DNA from: Bacteroidales bacterium
GTDB taxonomy: Bacteria > Bacteroidota > Bacteroidia > Bacteroidales > UBA3663
Direction: 5' to 3'
Assembly (NCBI GenBank): GCA_004557315.1
Contig: SFEH01000098.1
Coordinates: forward strand, 1 to 8,230
DNA length: 8,230 nt
Shown here: one piece after another, positions 5,504 to 8,230 of the stretch
How positions within the stretch are numbered: position 1 is the stretch's first letter
How the letters are laid out: each line of letters opens with the position of its first letter
Notes under the pieces: generated by a model
What the model was told of the DNA's origin: nothing
The model's input: the letters and a program-made list of their open reading frames with translations, nothing else
The model's database searches: none
Position numbers and translations under genes: made by a program

Positions 5504-6514
5504 ATGGCACGACTGAATTATCTTGATAATCTGAAGGTAGTATTGACCTTCTTGGTGATTTTCCATCATGCGGGACAAGCGTATGGTTACGGTGGCGAGT
5601 GGGGATATACTCCTTCAAATCCTGCGGAGGTGATGCCTTGGATATGGCATTTCTTCTCTACCAATGCCGCTTTTTTCATGGGGTTGTATTTCTTCATTTT
5701 CGGGTATTTCGTACCAGGCAGTTACGACCGACAGGGTTTTGGCACTTTTGTCAGGAAGAAGATACTTCGTCTCGGAGTACCATTGTTGTTGATGGGTGGT
5801 CTTTTGACATACGCTACAGGCAAAGTGGAGATAGCCCACATGTGGTTTGTGGAAAGTCTTCTGATATTCAGCTTCTTCTACGCCGTGGTTAGGAAAAGAT
5901 ACCCTGCAATATCTAAAGACTGCGACTCACGACCGACACTGACAGGACTGTTTATTGCTGCCATAGTGATGGGCATCGGTAGTTATTTCATTCGCCAGGT
6001 GAGTCCGCAGGATCATTGGATTAGTCTTGGTGTTTGGAAATTTGAGCCTGCCCACTATCTTCAGTATGTTATGATGTTTGTATTGGGCATACTTGCCTAC
6101 AGGTTTTGCTGGCTCGACAAGATGACAAATACAACTGGTGTCGTGTCGTTGGTCATTGGTGGCTTGTTGGCTATGGGAAACTATGTCCGGCAAGACGGTG
6201 CGTGGAATGATTTCGTTTGGCAATGGTTTGGAATCTATGAGTCGCTGATGTGCATTTTCATCAGTTTCGGATTGCTATGGATGTTCCGCGAGAAAGTCAA
6301 TATGAGCAACAAGGCTCTCTCATGGCTCTCGGCTCAGAGCTATGGCGCATATATAGTCCATTTGCCGTTGATGATTTGTATTCAGAATATGTTTGATGGC
6401 GTGTGGATGGGAGCCTTTGGCAAGTTTATGTTCGTCGGTGTTGTCACAATCATTCTGTCATTCACCTTGACATGGTTGCTTCGACTGATTCCAGGTGTGA
6501 AGAGAATAATTTGA
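5504..6514 (+). CDS. Acyltransferase family 3 integral membrane protein
   Basis: A 336-residue inner-membrane protein with about ten hydrophobic segments (roughly 10-28, 46-70, 87-103, 112-128, 145-163, 187-204, 211-228, 243-262, 274-297, 304-330), the number expected for acyltransferase-3 (OafA/NodX-like) proteins. Family marks include the N-terminal RLNYLDNLKVVLTFLVIFHH with His21-His22, the basic loop RKKILRLGVP (84-93), MWFVESLLIF, and SYGAYIVHLPL near the end. Members transfer acetyl or other acyl groups from a cytoplasmic donor to sugars, peptides, lipids or antibiotics at or across the membrane. There is no extra C-terminal SGNH domain, so it is a minimal single-domain form. It lies 18 bp after one DJ-1-VOC gene and ~10 bp before the other, implying co-transcription. 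Acceptor unknown; no polysaccharide genes are nearby, so a small-molecule acceptor linked to the neighbours is possible. Confidence 0.88.
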   Translation: MARLNYLDNLKVVLTFLVIFHHAGQAYGYGGEWGYTPSNPAEVMPWIWHFFSTNAAFFMGLYFFIFGYFVPGSYDRQGFGTFVRKKILRLGVPLLLMGGLLTYATGKVEIAHMWFVESLLIFSFFYAVVRKRYPAISKDCDSRPTLTGLFIAAIVMGIGSYFIRQVSPQDHWISLGVWKFEPAHYLQYVMMFVLGILAYRFCWLDKMTNTTGVVSLVIGGLLAMGNYVRQDGAWNDFVWQWFGIYESLMCIFISFGLLWMFREKVNMSNKALSWLSAQSYGAYIVHLPLMICIQNMFDGVWMGAFGKFMFVGVVTIILSFTLTWLLRLIPGVKRII

Positions 6515-6524
6515 TAAATATATA

Positions 6525-7544
6525 ATGAGTATGAAGAAAGTATTATATGTTTTGCTGCCGCAGTTTGCTGAGCATGAGTTGCCTTATCTTACGCAACCGC
6601 TGCGTTCGGATAGCATGGCAATGAAGGAGAATCCTAAGTATGAGAACAAGATTGTGGCTGAGTCGATGGAGCCCATTGAGGCTATCAGCGGTTTCCGTCT
6701 GCTGCCCGACTATACCTTTGACTCCATTCCCGAGGACTATGCGGCCCTGGTGCTCATTGGGGGCTATGGTTGGAAGGGCGAGGCGGCAGAACGTGTCGCT
6801 ACGCTCGTTGCCGATGCTATCAGGAAAGGACGCATAGTAGGAGCTATCTGCAATGCTGCCTCATGGATGGCGAGCAAGGGATTTCTCAACGATGTACGCC
6901 ACACGGGCAATGGCATTGAGCAGTTGCAGCTGTGGGGTGGGGATGCTTATACCAACGCCGCCGGCTATGTCAATGCACAGGCTGTGAGCGACAGGAACAT
7001 AGTTACGGCCAATGGCAGTGCCAGTCTTGAATTTGCATGCGAGATACTCACCTTGCTCAAGAACGACGATCCGATGGAGATAGAGATGTATCGTTTGTTC
7101 TACAAGATGGGGCTCGTGGAGTTTGGAAAGATGATGTCGCAGGCGAAACCGCGTTTCACGTTCAACACCATAGGCCTATTCACCACCGACAATGCCAAGA
7201 TGGTTACATTCTATCGTGACATCTTCGGATTCCAGACGGAATGGAACGGAACAGACCCTAATGTAGAGATGACACTCGGCACATCACGCATCATCCTTTT
7301 CCCTCGCGAAGCATTCGAGCAGATGACATCTCATGAGTATGCCTATCCCGACGGCACCAACGGAACTTTGGAACTGTCCTTCGATGTTCCAACGTTTGCT
7401 GATGTTGACAAGGAGTATGACCGCGCAGTAAGCATGGGTGCTCAACCTGTCTTTGCCCCTACGACAGAGCCTTGGGGGCAACGCACCTGCTATGTGGCTG
7501 ACCCGGAAGGCAACTTGATAGAGATATCGTCGTTTATTAAATAA
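6525..7544 (+). CDS. DJ-1/PfpI-VOC fusion protein, copy 2
   Basis: A paralogue of the 4472-5485 gene with the same architecture and no indels: over 337 aligned residues I count 33 differences (~90% identity). The nucleophile elbow GAICNAAS, the FAEHE Glu and the RHTGN His are unchanged, as are VOC positions equivalent to Asn212, Glu281 and Glu331, so both copies should have the same basic chemistry. Non-conservative changes include Ala48 to Pro, Ser98 to Arg, Thr189 to Leu, Gly237 to Glu and Asp251 to Thr, several in the first half of the VOC domain, which could alter substrate choice. The first ATG adds Met-Ser; ATG at 6531 matches the copy-1 start exactly and is probably the ancestral one. 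It follows the acyltransferase gene by 10-16 bp and precedes the DinB gene by 9 bp. No sign of decay. Confidence 0.9.
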   Translation: MSMKKVLYVLLPQFAEHELPYLTQPLRSDSMAMKENPKYENKIVAESMEPIEAISGFRLLPDYTFDSIPEDYAALVLIGGYGWKGEAAERVATLVADAIRKGRIVGAICNAASWMASKGFLNDVRHTGNGIEQLQLWGGDAYTNAAGYVNAQAVSDRNIVTANGSASLEFACEILTLLKNDDPMEIEMYRLFYKMGLVEFGKMMSQAKPRFTFNTIGLFTTDNAKMVTFYRDIFGFQTEWNGTDPNVEMTLGTSRIILFPREAFEQMTSHEYAYPDGTNGTLELSFDVPTFADVDKEYDRAVSMGAQPVFAPTTEPWGQRTCYVADPEGNLIEISSFIK

Positions 7545-7553
7545 AAGAGAAAT

Positions 7554-8048
7554 ATGAAATACCAAGAAGTAATTGACAATATTAAAACGGTTATGAATAG
7601 GGAGATTCCAATGTTGCTCTCCCTCTCAGAAGAGCAAGTGAGCCTGAAAAGGAACAGCCAAAACCGTACGGTGAAGATGCTCGTGGGACATCTGATAGAC
7701 TCGGCATCCAACAACCACCAGCGCATGGTGCGCCTGCAGTATGCCCCTCGTTGCGGACACTCGATGCCAAATACAGAGATGGGCATGCTCGTCTTCCCTG
7801 ACTACACTCAAGACAACGACCTCTGGATAGCTTTACAGGACTATCAGCATGAGGATTGGCATACGCTGGTAATGCTGCTGAAATATTACAATGAGCACAT
7901 CTGCCATCTTATACGCTCCGTGGATGAGAAGAAACTCAACAACTACTGGATTGACTACGAGGGTTGTAGGGTTACGCTCGACGCCATGATACGCGGATAT
8001 ATCAATCACCTGAATCTACACTTTGGGCAGATACACGAATTAATATGA
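7554..8048 (+). CDS. DinB/YfiT-fold family protein
   Basis: A 164-residue soluble four-helix-bundle protein of the DinB superfamily. Visible marks are the first metal-ligand helix MLVGHLIDSASNNHQRMVR with His46, the middle W...LVMLLKYYNEHICHLIRSVD, and the last helix YINHLNLHFGQIHELI with His152 and His156 (H-x3-H). These three His form the typical metal site. Superfamily members include damage-inducible proteins and thiol-S-transferases that use bacillithiol, mycothiol or glutathione; the Bacteroidetes are reported to make bacillithiol, so a thiol-dependent detoxification role is plausible but not shown. It begins 9 bp after the second fusion gene and is the last gene of the run. No plus-strand U-tract terminator is seen right after it; the hairpin at 8118-8194 points the other way. 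Full length for the family. Confidence 0.85.
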   Translation: MKYQEVIDNIKTVMNREIPMLLSLSEEQVSLKRNSQNRTVKMLVGHLIDSASNNHQRMVRLQYAPRCGHSMPNTEMGMLVFPDYTQDNDLWIALQDYQHEDWHTLVMLLKYYNEHICHLIRSVDEKKLNNYWIDYEGCRVTLDAMIRGYINHLNLHFGQIHELI

Positions 8049-8068
8049 AATTTAAGTTACTGAACTTT

Positions 8069-8090
8069 CGCAAGTGAAAATTCACAAGCG
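8069..8090. repeat. Short interrupted inverted repeat downstream of the dinB-like gene
   Basis: GTGA (8074-8077) and TCAC (8082-8085) form a small stem over the loop AAAT. CGC (8069-8071) and GCG (8088-8090) extend it beyond a symmetrical AA/AA mismatch. There is no T run after it, so it is at most a weak RNA end-stabilising structure or a protein-binding site. Confidence 0.3.
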
Positions 8091-8112
8091 GGATTTAACG
8101 TAATTTTGGAAT

Positions 8113-8195
8113 AAAAAGGCTCTGAAGTTTTTGTATCTCACAGAAAATGAGTATCTTTATAATCGCTAAAGAATAAAGATAAAACTTCAAAGCCG
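8113..8195 (-). ncRNA. Candidate short minus-strand RNA ending in an intrinsic terminator
   Basis: Two long arms pair: 8118-8121 with 8191-8194 (GGCT/AGCC), 8123-8131 with 8181-8189 (TGAAGTTTT/AAAACTTCA) and 8135-8138 with 8177-8180 (ATCT/AGAT), interrupted by one mismatch and a 3-base bulge. Read on the minus strand, the second arm is followed by UUUUU (complement of 8113-8117), as in a Rho-independent terminator. A perfect -7 promoter match ends 5 bases before the first arm, so transcription would begin almost exactly at the foot of the stem and give an RNA of about 80-85 nt made wholly of this structure. Inside the loop, TATCTTTAT (8152-8160) and ATAAAGATA (8173-8181) form an alternative perfect 9-bp stem sharing bases with the outer one. 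No known RNA family recognised; an insertion-sequence end or an attenuator for a gene elsewhere are alternatives. Confidence 0.4.
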
Positions 8196-8199
8196 TGCG

Positions 8200-8207
8200 C
8201 AAAGATA
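8200..8207 (-). promoter_or_regulatory. Minus-strand Bacteroidetes -7 box (TATCTTTG)
   Basis: The complement of 8200-8207 reads TATCTTTG followed by C, a perfect match to TAnnTTTGC. The expected -33 position falls at the very end of the window, around 8227-8230, and shows no TTTG there, so the upstream half is unverified. A start of transcription near 8192-8196 would coincide with the first arm of the hairpin at 8118-8194. Confidence 0.45.
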
Positions 8208-8230
8208 CAAAAATAATTTCAGATCTGCGA

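Larger units (their letters stand above)
4472..7544 (+). repeat. ~1.0-kb direct repeat (two DJ-1-VOC genes) flanking the acyltransferase gene
   Basis: Bases 4472-5485 and 6531-7544 are equal-length direct repeats aligned without gaps. Identity is uneven: 51 of 60 bases match at the 5' end, while 129 of 135 match over the last 135 bases (5351-5485 against 7410-7544). The repeats stop at the stop codons; the downstream sequences (acyltransferase leader versus DinB leader) differ. The unit between them is the 1-kb acyltransferase gene. Confidence 0.9.

Noticed and set aside
4802..5578. 258-codon minus-strand open frame opposite the first DJ-1-VOC gene
   Set aside because: It is antisense to a well-supported gene, spans the intergenic gap into the acyltransferase gene and looks like a codon-bias shadow; a shorter version appears opposite copy 2.
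1..8230. tRNA or rRNA genes
   Set aside because: On reading the intergenic stretches I found no cloverleaf-like segments or conserved rRNA sequence; nearly all remaining sequence is protein-coding.

Overview
The window looks like chromosomal DNA from a member of the Bacteroidales, most likely a Prevotella/Bacteroides-type gut or oral anaerobe. Three things point there. The encoded families are typical of the group: a GH92 exo-alpha-mannosidase lipoprotein and an AAA-ATPase-like/PD-(D/E)XK protein of the DUF1703 type. Candidate promoters match the Bacteroidetes sigma consensus TTTG-N19-21-TAnnTTTG rather than -35/-10 boxes. Most start codons lack a Shine-Dalgarno sequence and sit behind A/T-rich leaders. 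The assignment is inferred from protein families and signals, not from a database search.

Layout. (1) 1-662: the 3' part of an AAA-ATPase-like/PD-(D/E)XK gene, cut by the window edge and broken by an internal deletion that shifts the frame. (2) 663-1185: 523 bp without a convincing gene. It holds a 10-bp-periodic imperfect repeat, an isolated promoter -7 match, three 11-bp tandem repeats and several small hairpins, then an AT-rich leader with a good candidate promoter. (3) 1186-3339: a GH92 glycosidase with its own terminator; no SusC/SusD partner is visible. (4) 3340-3521: terminator, then a promoter/operator-like inverted repeat. (5) 3522-3896: the first ~110 codons of a UvrA-family ATPase, truncated just past its N-terminal segment. 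(6) 3914-8048: five closely spaced same-strand genes, probably one operon: a stand-alone GyrI-like effector-binding protein, a DJ-1/PfpI-VOC fusion, a ten-helix acyltransferase-3 membrane protein, a second DJ-1/PfpI-VOC fusion about 90% identical to the first, and a DinB/YfiT-fold protein. (7) 8049-8230: a minus-strand promoter -7 match directly in front of a long hairpin ending in a U tract, which could be a small RNA, an attenuator or the end of a mobile element.

The most interesting part is the 3522-8048 cluster. GyrI-like, VOC, DJ-1/PfpI, DinB and UvrA-paralogue families recur in resistance to, or detoxification of, reactive small molecules, so a defence/detoxification cassette is a reasonable inference, although no substrate can be read from sequence. 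The two fusion genes form ~1 kb direct repeats around the acyltransferase gene, so homologous recombination could delete that gene and leave one hybrid fusion gene. The truncated uvrA-like gene suggests this locus has already lost DNA, which may have placed the downstream genes behind the uvrA-like promoter.
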